Below are positions 10,229 to 18,510 of a stretch of DNA of 31,913 nucleotides, in pieces; within the stretch, counting starts at the first letter, position 1; the number at the start of each line of letters is the position of its first letter. This stretch comes from Phoronis australis (lineage: Eukaryota > Phoronida > Phoronidae). Location: contig NMRA01000051.1 of assembly GCA_002633005.1 (NCBI GenBank), positions 456,194-488,106 on the forward strand, in the 5' to 3' direction. The position numbers and the translations under genes are program-made. A model generated the notes under the pieces. That model saw nothing but the letters and a program-made list of their open reading frames with translations. It made no database searches and was not told the origin of the DNA.

Positions 10229-10404
10229 AATAAATATAGATTATTACATGGCGAAGTCGTTATCCCCCGTTATCTAGAGCCCGAGTGGATTTTGGAGAAT
10301 TGTCGCCCGAGGGGCGTTAGCCCCGAGGGTGATAATTCTACAAAATTCACGAGGGCTCTAGATAAGGGGGATAACGGCTGAGAACATGTAGTAATCTATT
10401 TATA
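10229..10404. mobile_element. Long foldback (hairpin) element, about 176 bp
   Basis: The left arm (AGATTATTACATG, GTTATCCCCCGTTATCTAGAG, GGAGAATTGTCGCCCGAGGGG) is the imperfect reverse complement of the right arm (CCCCGAGGGTGATAATTCT, CTCTAGATAAGGGGGATAAC, CATGTAGTAATCTA). The axis is near 10318, so almost the whole element folds into one hairpin. It has no coding capacity. It is absent from the homologous position in the duplicated block near 18250. Confidence 0.7.
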
Positions 10405-10911
10405 CCACATACTAAATGAGAAACATTGCAATGAATCGATTTACCTTTTCTGACTCTCCACGGCTTTGTAACTACTTTCTATATCAGAGGCCCAGGGGTC
10501 GGAGGTCGTGACCTTTTAAGAAAAGCCGGGCTATTTTTGTCAAATAATGCTTTTACTCAAAACCAATTGAAAACTTAAATATAATAGAAATAAATTGAAT
10601 TTATAAATTAAGGTTTACCAACTATTATAGCTTAAAACACGTTTTTTTCACGCTAAGCTTCGACCGGGAAATTATTGTCTGCTAAAGTAGGTTACCACTG
10701 GTAACTAAATATAATTCTCAAGTCAAAGATCCTGACGACACGATACCCGCATTCAAACTGGAGATCGGTGATTTACAAGTAAGAGGACATGAGAGAAAAT
10801 TTTCACTGAATTAAGATTTCATTTTTATGGAAATTATGTATCTTATTTTTCGTAGCTTATAAGTACAGCACAGTGCGGTTTGTTGAACATGCGATTATTG
10901 CGCGTACTCAT
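10405..10911. other. Unassigned sequence between two inserted elements
   Basis: AT-rich sequence that is missing from the second copy of the duplicated block, so it probably arrived with the flanking elements. I see no ORF and no terminal repeats. Confidence 0.3.
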
Positions 10912-11249
10912 TTAAAGGCGAAGGCAACCTTTTCCATGTCATTTTGAGCTAAAATAAGGTTGGTTGGTTATCCTAGACATATTTTCCACTTAATTACAGC
11001 TTTTCGTAATTTTATAAATTACTCGTCCGCTACTCCGGAAGTGACGTTTTAGGAGGCAAGCGTTTCCCGCCACTTGATTTTGCGTTGACTTTACCGTGCG
11101 AATCTGTTCTATTCTACTTTTGTTTTGTGGTCTTTTTCAACAATTGTCGCCACCACTTTCCATCGGCGAGTATTCTGCGGCAAGATAGGTTAGTAGAGAA
11201 CTCAACTACGTTGGATTTAGGGATTGTTTAGTGTGTTGTAAGCTGAAAA

Positions 11250-11317
11250 TGGCTGGAGTCGGTGACCCGTATCACAGTGACAGTAGTGTGAGTGACGGAG
11301 ACCTTGTTCACAGCAGT
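11250..11317 (+). CDS. Possible N-terminus of a second, convergent element-encoded protein
   Basis: ATG at 11250 (GAAAATGGC, good context) opens a plus-strand frame reading MAGVGDPYHSDSSVSDGD before the gap. It has no similarity I recognise. The acidic, Ser-rich start and its position just inside the left inverted repeat mirror the THAP gene on the other side. Only 22 codons are visible, so it may be chance. The opposite strand is also open here. Confidence 0.3.
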
Positions 11318-11541
11318 NNNNNNNNNNNNNNNNNNNNNNNNNNNNNNNNNNNNNNNNNNNNNNNNNNNNNNNNNNNNNNNNNNNNNNNNNNNNNNNNNNN
11401 NNNNNNNNNNNNNNNNNNNNNNNNNNNNNNNNNNNNNNNNNNNNNNNNNNNNNNNNNNNNNNNNNNNNNNNNNNNNNNNNNNNNNNNNNNNNNNNNNNNN
11501 NNNNNNNNNNNNNNNNNNNNNNNNNNNNNNNNNNNNNNNNN
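11318..11541. other. Assembly gap (Ns)
   Basis: A run of 224 unknown bases lies in the middle of the Kolobok-like element. Reading frames that cross it are artefacts. Confidence 0.98.
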
Positions 11542-11763
11542 GTACAAATCCCTTTCGTAATCGGACGGCAGAAAGTGCTTGCCACACACACGGTAATTCT
11601 CCACTGCTTTGTACGTTGCGTGGACGGGTAACGCTGCGTTCTTCACACGAACGAGCCAAGTACGGCGAAGTGTGTCATCCATCGGAAAGCGATGCAAAGG
11701 TACTCCCAAAGCGCGCGTGAGCCGATAATTAGTACATCCTGGTACGCAGCAACAGTGTGGCAT
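11542..11763 (-). CDS. THAP zinc-finger domain, N-terminus of a transposase (runs into assembly gap)
   Basis: From the ATG at 11763 the minus strand reads 74 codons before the gap. They form a THAP DNA-binding domain at the extreme N-terminus, as usual for this family: paired cysteines in CCCVPGC (residues 4-10), GVPLHRFP, the invariant tryptophan in RRTWLVRV (residue 36), and C-x2-H in VCGKHF (C60, H63). These residues make the C2CH zinc site that binds the transposon ends or target DNA. The start sits 109 bp inside the right inverted repeat, which would supply the promoter. The frame across the gap cannot be followed because the number of Ns need not reflect real length. Confidence 0.8.
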
Positions 11764-12069
11764 GTTGACTGATTAGTAAATGAAAGCAAACGACGACGGA
11801 ACTTAACACAACCGAGGTAGAACAATGACTGACTCGGCAGCTCTCACAGTCAGACTATATGAAAAGAAATTGGCGCGAAATGCTTGCCTCCTAAAACGTC
11901 ACTTCCGGAGTAGCGGACGAGTAATATTATTGATAAAATTACGAAAAGCTGTAATTAAGTGGTAAATATGTCTAGGATAACCAACCAACCTTATTTTAGC
12001 TCAAAATGACATGGAAAAAGGTTGCCTTCGCCTTTAAGTATTCTATTTTCACACTTGATGACGTCAGTC

Positions 12070-12215
12070 GCTGCATGGTGTAGTGGTAAAGTCGGCGACC
12101 AGCAATTTCAAGGTCCCGGGTTCGACTCCGTCCTCGGTTTCCCGCCAAATCGTTATCTCACTAGTGAGATAACTTTATGGGTTGTATCTGCCATTTGACG
12201 CTAATATTGTGGTAT
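12070..12215 (+). mobile_element. tRNA-derived SINE
   Basis: The head carries RNA polymerase III boxes: an A box TGGTGTAGTGG (about 12078) and a perfect B box GGTTCGACTCC (about 12119), about 40 bp apart as in a tRNA. The flanks do not form acceptor or T-arm stems, so it is not a working tRNA gene. A tail follows that includes the perfect 22-bp palindrome GTTATCTCACTAGTGAGATAAC. It begins about 33 bp beyond the TTAA of the Kolobok-like element and is absent from the second copy of the duplicated block. The 3' boundary is inferred from where that block resumes. Confidence 0.6.
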
Positions 12216-12479
12216 AATCCTATTTACTCGCTCGACTAAACAGAAATAATGGGACGTTTCACGGGTTTTTGAAACACCCGCAACTTCCCATTTGACTTAA
12301 AAAATTCAAAAAGAAAAAGTCGGGCGCTTTAGGGTGTTAGGTCTCCTGTTCGAGACGTTTTTTTGAGAGGCAGCGAACATTTCACCCTTGCATTTTGGCA
12401 CAAGCACAGATGTTTCACTTTCCGCGAATTAAGTCAGTCGCTGTCTGTGTATCTGGTTTATTGTTCATATGTTCTATTT

Positions 12480-13254
12480 TCTATTGTTAACTGTTATTTA
12501 CTTGTTTTTGTGATTGCTGGTATTATTACTGGCCTTTTAAACATTAACTGCAACCACAAATTTCAAGACTTCCTTGACATGATGTCTAGCCTTCACCTAC
12601 AACCTATAATTATCTATCCTATCAAACTTAACGATATGTTGGCATCTCTAATGGACCATATTTATTATATATCTTCTGATAAAACCTCAATATTTCGCAG
12701 CGGCATATTCCTCTCTAGTCTCTCTGACCATTTTCTAACGTTTATTTCACTAAAGGGCCTTTCATACTAACGTCGACGCGTCCATGGTTTTGGGGAGTTG
12801 CGGTCAGTATGAACGCTTAACTCCGGTCCTGGATCGCAGTTAACAGCTCCAATTAAGATCGCAGTTAACAGGCGGATTTAATAGCGCAGCGTCGACGCTG
12901 CTGTGCAGTATGAACAGTTAACTTCGGTCCTCAGAAAAAATTAACTAAAAATACCTAAGCTTACTATAAACAGTCAAAACTTAACTTTTGCTAAAATCTT
13001 AAGTTTTTGGGAATATCGTTTGACGACTCCTCATCCTGGTTTGCACATAATAATCTGGTGGAACAAAAACTGCACAAACCTGTGACGTACTCAACAAACT
13101 CACGACCTATCAGCTTTTGTTCACGCTGACAACGATTTACCACTCCTTGATCTACACTCGATTAACTTTTGGCAGCACAATATGGGGATTTAAAAGCGTC
13201 AGCAGATTACAATTCGTCCAGAAAGATAGATGTTATCCGTACTGATTCTGTGTA
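12480..13254 (+). mobile_element. Internally deleted LINE relic, CR1/L2-like (plus strand)
   Basis: The stretch 12530-12770 encodes an endonuclease C-terminal signature: FLDMMSSLHLQPIIIYP, LMDHIY, then SGIFLSSLSDHFLTF, the SDH motif of APE-type LINE endonucleases. At about 12985-13090 comes the reverse-transcriptase 3' signature FLGISFDDSSSWFAHNN (family pattern LGVxIDxxLxWxxHI). At about 13155-13245 it reads TRLTFGSTIWGF, then SRLQFVQKDRC (family pattern YGxxxWGxxxxxxLxxLQxxQ). The core RT with the YADD site is missing between them. The element is dead. Confidence 0.65.
12755..12965. repeat. Short direct and palindromic repeats inside the LINE relic
   Basis: CAGTATGAACGCTTAACTCCGGTCCT is repeated about 100 bp later as CAGTATGAACAGTTAACTTCGGTCCT. 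ATCGCAGTTAACAG occurs twice. GCAGCGTCGACGCTGC is a perfect 16-bp palindrome. The block replaces the missing RT core of the surrounding LINE, so it may be a MITE that inserted there. The left edge reads AGGGCCTTTCATACTA; no matching right end was found. Confidence 0.45.
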
Positions 13255-13256
13255 AC

Positions 13257-13778
13257 CTAGAATCGGTCTGATAACACCAATGTAGATCCAGAGAGAATTC
13301 TTAGGGGAGAGTTCCACAGAACCAATTTCTCAAGACCTTTCAAGAACAAGGAAGTTAGAGTTATAGGTCTGAAGGAGTCAGTTATGAAGTAAGAATTCTC
13401 ATCAGGTTTGGGAATAAAAACAATCATCGCCTTAATCCAGGTTTCTCGGACGTAGCCTAGTCTAAAACTGGACTTATAAAGATTAAACAGGATTTGGAAA
13501 AGCTTGGTTCCTGCTTCCTGATGCACTTTAGAGAATACAATGTCTTGCGCGGAGGCTTTCCATGGTTTAAATGGCATCAGGGCCAGTTTAACAAGATGAG
13601 TAGTAACCATTTCATCAAGAAAGTCCATATGGATTTCCTTTTCTTGCCTGTCACGTACTATTTCTCTAGTTTCATGACCAGGAATCATACTACCGGGATA
13701 GTGTTTATCCAACATGGCCCTGAGAGTTTCGCCCGGTGAACTAGTGTATAAACCGTCTTTTCGTTGGACACTCTCCAA
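13257..13778 (-). pseudogene. LINE reverse-transcriptase fragment (N-terminal part)
   Basis: One open frame of 173 codons covers the pre-RT linker (SPGETLRAMLDKHYPGS), the thumb-side lead (TKLFQILFNLYKSSFRLGY) and RT motifs 0-1 (WIKAMIVFIPKP, SFRPITLTS). The polymerase active-site motifs are absent. It is a component of the minus-strand Jockey-like element. Confidence 0.75.
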
Positions 13779-14321
13779 CTGAGCAGTCTTGTCTTTCTTC
13801 AGAATCTGAACAAGTTTGACCGGTCATGACAAACTTGAAGATTGCTGGCAAAAAATTCTCCACGAGCTCCTTTTTGCCCTACGTGTGGCAGACTTGAAGG
13901 TTCTGTTTGCCTGACGGTAGGCGTTTCATTCCTCTTCAGTGTGCATGCTGTGCAATCCAATGAGCTTTTCTTGTCTTCTGAAGAAATGCCGTCTCCTTGG
14001 TGCACCATGTCTGGTTATTAGGTTTACCAGTAAGCCTCACCATCCAAATCGGATAGGTAACATTGATGGCATTAGTCAGCACAGTTGTGACATTATTTCC
14101 CAGCGAATCAACATCAGTAAAAGTGTTGAGAGTTCCACTGTCCAGGTTATCAAGTGAGTTGTAACATTCATCAATGAATATGTGCCAAACAGCCTTCTTG
14201 ATTTCCCTGTGCTAAAGGTAGAAGGGTATAACAGGAATTACCATCTCAAGCAGGTATAATAGCCAAAGTAAGATCTATGATTTCTTGGCAATTCAGAACA
14301 ACAAAAGTAGGTTCGTGGCCT

Positions 14322-14516
14322 TTATTGCAAACATTGAGTGCTGAAAATGAACTCTAACAGGGATTCACCTCTCGAGTTTGTATCAGTATTGTACCGCACG
14401 TAATGATGTGAATTAGCATCGCAGCCAATTACCAATAGAATGACGTTGTTGCTACAATGTTGTGTAATGTGCTGCTCTATCTCAAGTGGCGGTTCCTCAA
14501 CTGACTCACCCGCCAT
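14322..14516 (-). pseudogene. LINE APE-type endonuclease fragment
   Basis: PPLEIEQHI, then IGCDANSHHYVRYNTDTNSRGE, then LLEFIFSTQCL matches the conserved catalytic region of Jockey/CR1-type endonucleases, where the family motif is GDFNAHH and RG..L.F. Here the site reads GCDANSHH. The flanking frames hold the rest of the domain, so it is disrupted. Confidence 0.6.
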
Positions 14517-15221
14517 GTATGTCGAAACCCACCAAACAGTGCAGACAAGTGCATTTGGATAAATAAGGTCACATGCTACAGATACTGTGTCCTGTCTTAG
14601 AAATCTGGCAGTGGTCTGGACGACATGTCTTTTATACCAAAACAGCTTGCTCTTGGCCTCAAATCGGTGTCAAGCCGTGCTGTATATGGTTTGGCATTTC
14701 TAGGAACATTAAGCATGGTGTTCCCTTTGCAGTGTGGCTCCAGAATCAAAGGCAAATAACAAGTCTCTTTATTCAGAGTCTGATTTAGGAAGCCTTGCCG
14801 CTTTCTTCCACATCGATCAACCTCGTCGGCACCCATTTCCGTGGCTAACTCGACCACCACAGACGGTGGTAACATCAAACTTCCTAGATGCAGGCTTAGC
14901 CGTCATGGTCTTGATCCTAAGAAGGACTCTGCCAAGACCACAGTAAGGCTTGACGTCCAATGCATTAAGCACTAGCCAGGCAGATTCCTTAATGGCCATC
15001 ACAAACGTTAGACCCTTGGTAGGGTACTGTGCTCTTCGTAAACTTTGTCACGTCAAGATCTGGATTGCTGATATCAAGGTGGTTGAAAATTCATCCTGTC
15101 GACTGAAACATGACAGACGGCCTTATGCATGGAGGGTAGGTCCCCGGGACTCATGGCATGGTTTTCAAACCTTGGGTGTGTCTCAGCAGAAGTAAATTTC
15201 TGACACTCCTGCTTAAGATAC

Positions 15222-15737
15222 TCAAAGCATCTGAGCAGCTGATGCACAGCATAACTTTGTGAAGACGAGCTGGCTCAACTCTTTGAGGCGACTAACCTCG
15301 CTCTCGGCGAGAGGAGGCTCTCCGACCTTTGCAACAACAAGGCTGGAAACATCCTTCTTTGCGTAGAAAGTGTACATCCTCGCCACCTTCTTAGGTGGCC
15401 GTGAGTGACTTGACCCTGGCGTGGAGCCGTCAGATCCCATAGGGCGCTTTGTGCCCTGAGAATGCCCAGGTGTTTGAAGCTCCACATTCTTGAGCTACTT
15501 TTGAAATCGTTGTCACTTCCGCTTCTCCTTTAATTTCTTCTTTTGAGAGAGAACAGGCGTGAAGCCGTCAGCAACAGACGACGCAGCAGACGCACCATTC
15601 ACTCCCCAGGGAGCGTCCGAGAGCTCATGACCACGAAAGTCCTCAACCGAAGCAACATTCAATCGTGCTTGGGTCCGGTCTGTTGAACCCAGACCAGTAT
15701 TGAGAGAAGAACGCTGATTGTCCATGTAATGAGACAC
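15222..15737 (-). pseudogene. LINE ORF1-like remnants
   Basis: Two short frames (15737-15513, ending in a lysine-rich QKKKLKEKRK, and 15485-15222, with PPKKVARMYTFYAKKD) lie where ORF1 of the minus-strand LINE should be. No CCHC knuckle is seen. Assignment is by position and composition. Confidence 0.4.
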
Positions 15738-16499
15738 ATGCTTAGACTTAGTTCGTCTCCACGTTCACCTCATCCATGAGGTGGCAACAAGGCCCGACCA
15801 CTAGGTCTTCCCGCATCCCGAACTTATAATATAGGATCCAACACTAGGTTCGACAGCTCCCTCGAGAGGAAGTCGAACTCCCAGTGTAAGATCCCAGCCT
15901 CACAAATGAGTTATCCCAGGTTTGGTAAGTCTAATTCCAGTGCCAGGCCCTCGCAACCTCCCAGGGCTGACCATGCAGAGATTGCTCTGTGTACTGTGGT
16001 TGACACCAGAATTCTTAGCCAGCAAAGCATCTGTTATCTATTGCCATCCGCATGGTCAGTTTTCTATGGTTTTCTTATCACCAAGCCGGAGGCAAATACT
16101 GGGCTCCCCCAGGAAGGTATGACAGGATTCGGTGGCCACCAGGCACTCACTTGTACACAGCTGCTTATTCAAGGCTACAGAATGATTCCGCTTTGCTCAT
16201 CATCATCCCGCATTTCAAGGTGACCAGGACGACGAGGGACAGGCAGCCACCGTTGCCAACAAACAACCCTAGAGGATGGTAGGGTGTGTTTGGTCTGATC
16301 TCTACCTTTCGACCTGCCCGGCATGGGTGACCCTTCTGAAAGTATACGACTCCCGCCAGTATAGCTCTGGAGATCACAGAGATACACAAGCTGTTCCGCC
16401 ACGGCAAGGCACACGCCCCCATAACAGGTGTGCAGAAACATTAATTCTACAACAACAAACTGACGTTTTGGATTAGGACATGAAAGTTAATACTAAGAA

Positions 16500-17688
16500 A
16501 AAGCTGAAAATAATGATATTTAAAAAGGGCCACCCACTGATAAAAGTATATCATAGCATTTTGGGAATGACAAAATTGAGGTCGTCTCATAGTATAACCA
16601 AGGAGTGGAACTATACTCCTTAGTATAAGTATCGTAATTGGGTATTTTCTTTACTTCTAAGCTAGCGTGGACTCACTCAACGGAAACCTGATCTCATCAA
16701 GCAGAAAAAGCTATTTCTTTCAATCAAAGCACTTCATTCAAAATATGAGGTCAATTTTCATCGAAGATCCCACTCTAGATCTTAGATAAAGTAGTATGCC
16801 CAATCACTGGGGATTTAAAGAATATCCTAGTATCGAACGTGCGCAACTGAACTGTTGTAAACAAAAAATGGGCATGCTCAACGTCCAGAAATGCTCGACT
16901 CAAATCACGACCACTCATTCCCAAGCACGTTTTCTTTTCATTCGATATTATGTCAAGGATTTTCAACTAATTCAGTATCATAATATGATTCATACATTAT
17001 AGAGATTTTTGTTTGCATATACAAATTCTAAAGAACACCAACGATTACCCAGTTTACTTGGACAAATCTTCGAAATGCAAGAAATAACCCTCTACCAACT
17101 CAACTAATAGTGAAGACAAAAATGCTTGTCACTTTGGACAAGGCCAGACAATTTAGGCTTCGTCTGTCACGAGTTTGTTGCAAAGATATGGTTTTGTAAA
17201 CGTATCGTGACTGGGAATTGACTGTGAAACATCATTTCTTTCCATTTTTGAGCAGCAAATCAAAGATTTCTTGTTTGCAAGAGTGGAACATTGCTTTGGA
17301 GAATACTTCAAAACCGTAGGATTCTAGCTCTGGAATGTCAACTCCCGCACGTGACCTATGCATTCTATTGTTAGAGCTTCCGACCCCGAGACTAGCCGTG
17401 AGAGTTAGCGCTGAGAATTTCTGGCTGCCTGCTCGACTGGGTTTTGATCGAGAATTGTAGCTTTCAAATCAAGCCTAATCTCATTGCTTCGTTTTCAGTT
17501 TGTTATAATTAGTGTTCATCTAGCGAGACTCTTGAAGTACGGTTCCATACAGTCAGCGATGTCTCGGCAAAATTAACGTATCCGACAGTTATACTGGTCA
17601 TTCTTTATAACCACCGAACTGTGGCCCTGGGTGGATGCCGGAAGTAAGTTAGCCTCCGATATCTTTTCAGCTCCAGTCGAAGAACAAG
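16500..17688. other. Non-coding stretch
   Basis: Only chance ORFs. A possible 3' splice site (ATATCTTTTCAG, ending at 17670) sits just before the second copy of the duplicated 3' UTR block, so remains of a second receptor gene could lie upstream. I found no LRR, Ig or TM coding sequence here. Confidence 0.4.
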
Positions 17689-18510
17689 TTTCGACAACTT
17701 CTCATAATACATGCCAGGAGTTGTTCAACAAGACATTTTTGGGTGTTAAAATCAAGTTACAGCATTTCACCGAAAGAAGTTACATTTGGCCTAAATGAAA
17801 AGCTTAAGCTCAAAAACAGGTGTGTTAAAAATTACTCATTACTGCTTAATATGCTTAGCTAAATGTGTATGTGTGTGTGCGAGTGTGTGCGTGTGTGTGT
17901 GTGTGCGTGTGTGTTTTATTACTGTTTTCAACTGTTTCTACAATAATTTTTTGTGTATTGTTTACCTGTTACCCAGAAACCGTTTTTGTTACTTCGATTT
18001 CTAAGACGTAGGCCTACTGTTATCTGTAGCATTTACCTATACCCGTGAAATAAAAGTTTAAAAAAATGAAAAGTTTACCTTGTAAAAGATCCCAATATAG
18101 TACTTCGTGTTGTTGACAGTGTGCAGTGTATTACGCAATTGTACCTCTCTTGGCGGACTGGCCCACTTTTATTTTTTCCGCCATCCCTCCACACCGTCTA
18201 AATGTCCCACTTTCTTATAAACAACAAAATTGACATATTATCATATACTAGTGTAATTTCCTACGCGACATAGCCACACTTTCCCACTCAACTAAAAAGA
18301 AAAGGCGGGACGTTTCATGAGCTTTTGCGGCACCCGCAATTTCCCATTCAACTATGAAAACAACAACAACAAAAACAACAACAAAAAACGCTGTCGGGCA
18401 TTTTTGGGTGTTACGTCTCCCGTTCTACCAAAAACGCTGTCGGTGCGTCCTTGTGTGTTGTAGCTAACATTTCACCCTTACGTTTTGGCTTGCACCCACG
18501 TGTCCCGCTT
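17689..18510 (+). repeat. Duplicated block, copy 2 (uninterrupted, with relict poly(A) signal)
   Basis: It matches 9668-10216 plus 12225-12425: TTTCGACAAC, GGAGTTGTTCAACAAGACAT, TTACTGTTTTCAACTG, TATACCCGTGAAATAAA (AATAAA at 18049-18054), GGCGGGACGTTTCA and TTTCCCATTCAACTA. No receptor coding sequence precedes it. It gives the pre-insertion state of copy 1. Confidence 0.7.
17865..17914 (+). repeat. (GT)n microsatellite
   Basis: An interrupted GT run of about 50 bp. The matching position of the other copy (about 9860-9870) holds only about 10 bp of GT, so it expanded here after the duplication or contracted there. Confidence 0.8.

Larger units (their letters stand above)
10916..12033 (-). mobile_element. 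Kolobok-like DNA transposon with 160-bp inverted repeats and TTAA target duplication
   Basis: The ends are nearly perfect long inverted repeats: 10916 onward reads AGGCGAAGGCAACC and the right end reads GGTTGCCTTCGCCT. The arms stay alignable for about 160 bp (10916-11073 and 11872-12033), sharing GCGGACGAGTAA and ACGTCACTTCCGGAGTAG (and its complement). Both sides abut TTAA (10912-10915 and 12034-12037). A THAP domain is encoded on the minus strand from 11763. TTAA target duplication plus a THAP-bearing protein is the known combination of the Kolobok superfamily; piggyBac also uses TTAA but has no THAP. An assembly gap removes the centre, so an intact transposase cannot be judged and the true length is unknown. 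Confidence 0.8.
9668..12425 (+). repeat. Duplicated block, copy 1 (interrupted)
   Basis: The stretch from TTTCGACAAC at 9668 to about 10216, and again from about 12225 to 12425, matches 17689-18510 in the same order and orientation, including the poly(A) signal, TATACCCGTGAAATAAA and CGGGACGTTTCA. Copy 2 is continuous where copy 1 holds about 2 kb of transposable elements. Copy 1 begins in the 3' UTR of the LRR-Ig gene, so either the end of that gene was duplicated or both places carry an unrecognised repeat. Confidence 0.7.
13257..16480 (-). mobile_element. Jockey-clade-like LINE, decayed and missing its RT 3' half (minus strand)
   Basis: Read on the minus strand from high to low coordinates. 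An ORF1-like region at about 15740-15222 has a Lys-rich patch and GTKRPMGSDGSTPGSS. An endonuclease region lies at about 14880-14280: PYTARLDTDLRP, then LLVIGCDANSHHYV (catalytic GDxNxHH position), then NSRGESLLEFI and HEPTFVVLNCQEIIDLTL, typical of Jockey-type elements. A linker at 14008-13780 follows, then TSSPGETLRAMLDKHYPGS. The start of RT reads GYVRETWIKAMIVFIPKP to FRPITLTSLFLKGLEKLV. It ends in a stop at 13257 before the catalytic core. Several frame changes are present. The 5' limit is uncertain; 15740-16480 looks like 5' UTR. Losing the 3' end is the opposite of ordinary LINE 5' truncation. Confidence 0.8.

Noticed and set aside
11217-11720. ORFs crossing the N run
   Set aside because: Gap length is unknown, so continuous frames through it are artefacts. 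Only the 74-codon THAP segment outside the gap is supported.
10916-12033. piggyBac element (TTAA target)
   Set aside because: Same target site, but a THAP domain and 160-bp inverted repeats fit Kolobok better.
12070-12140. Functional tRNA gene
   Set aside because: A and B boxes are good, but acceptor and T-arm stems do not pair. It is a tRNA-derived SINE head.
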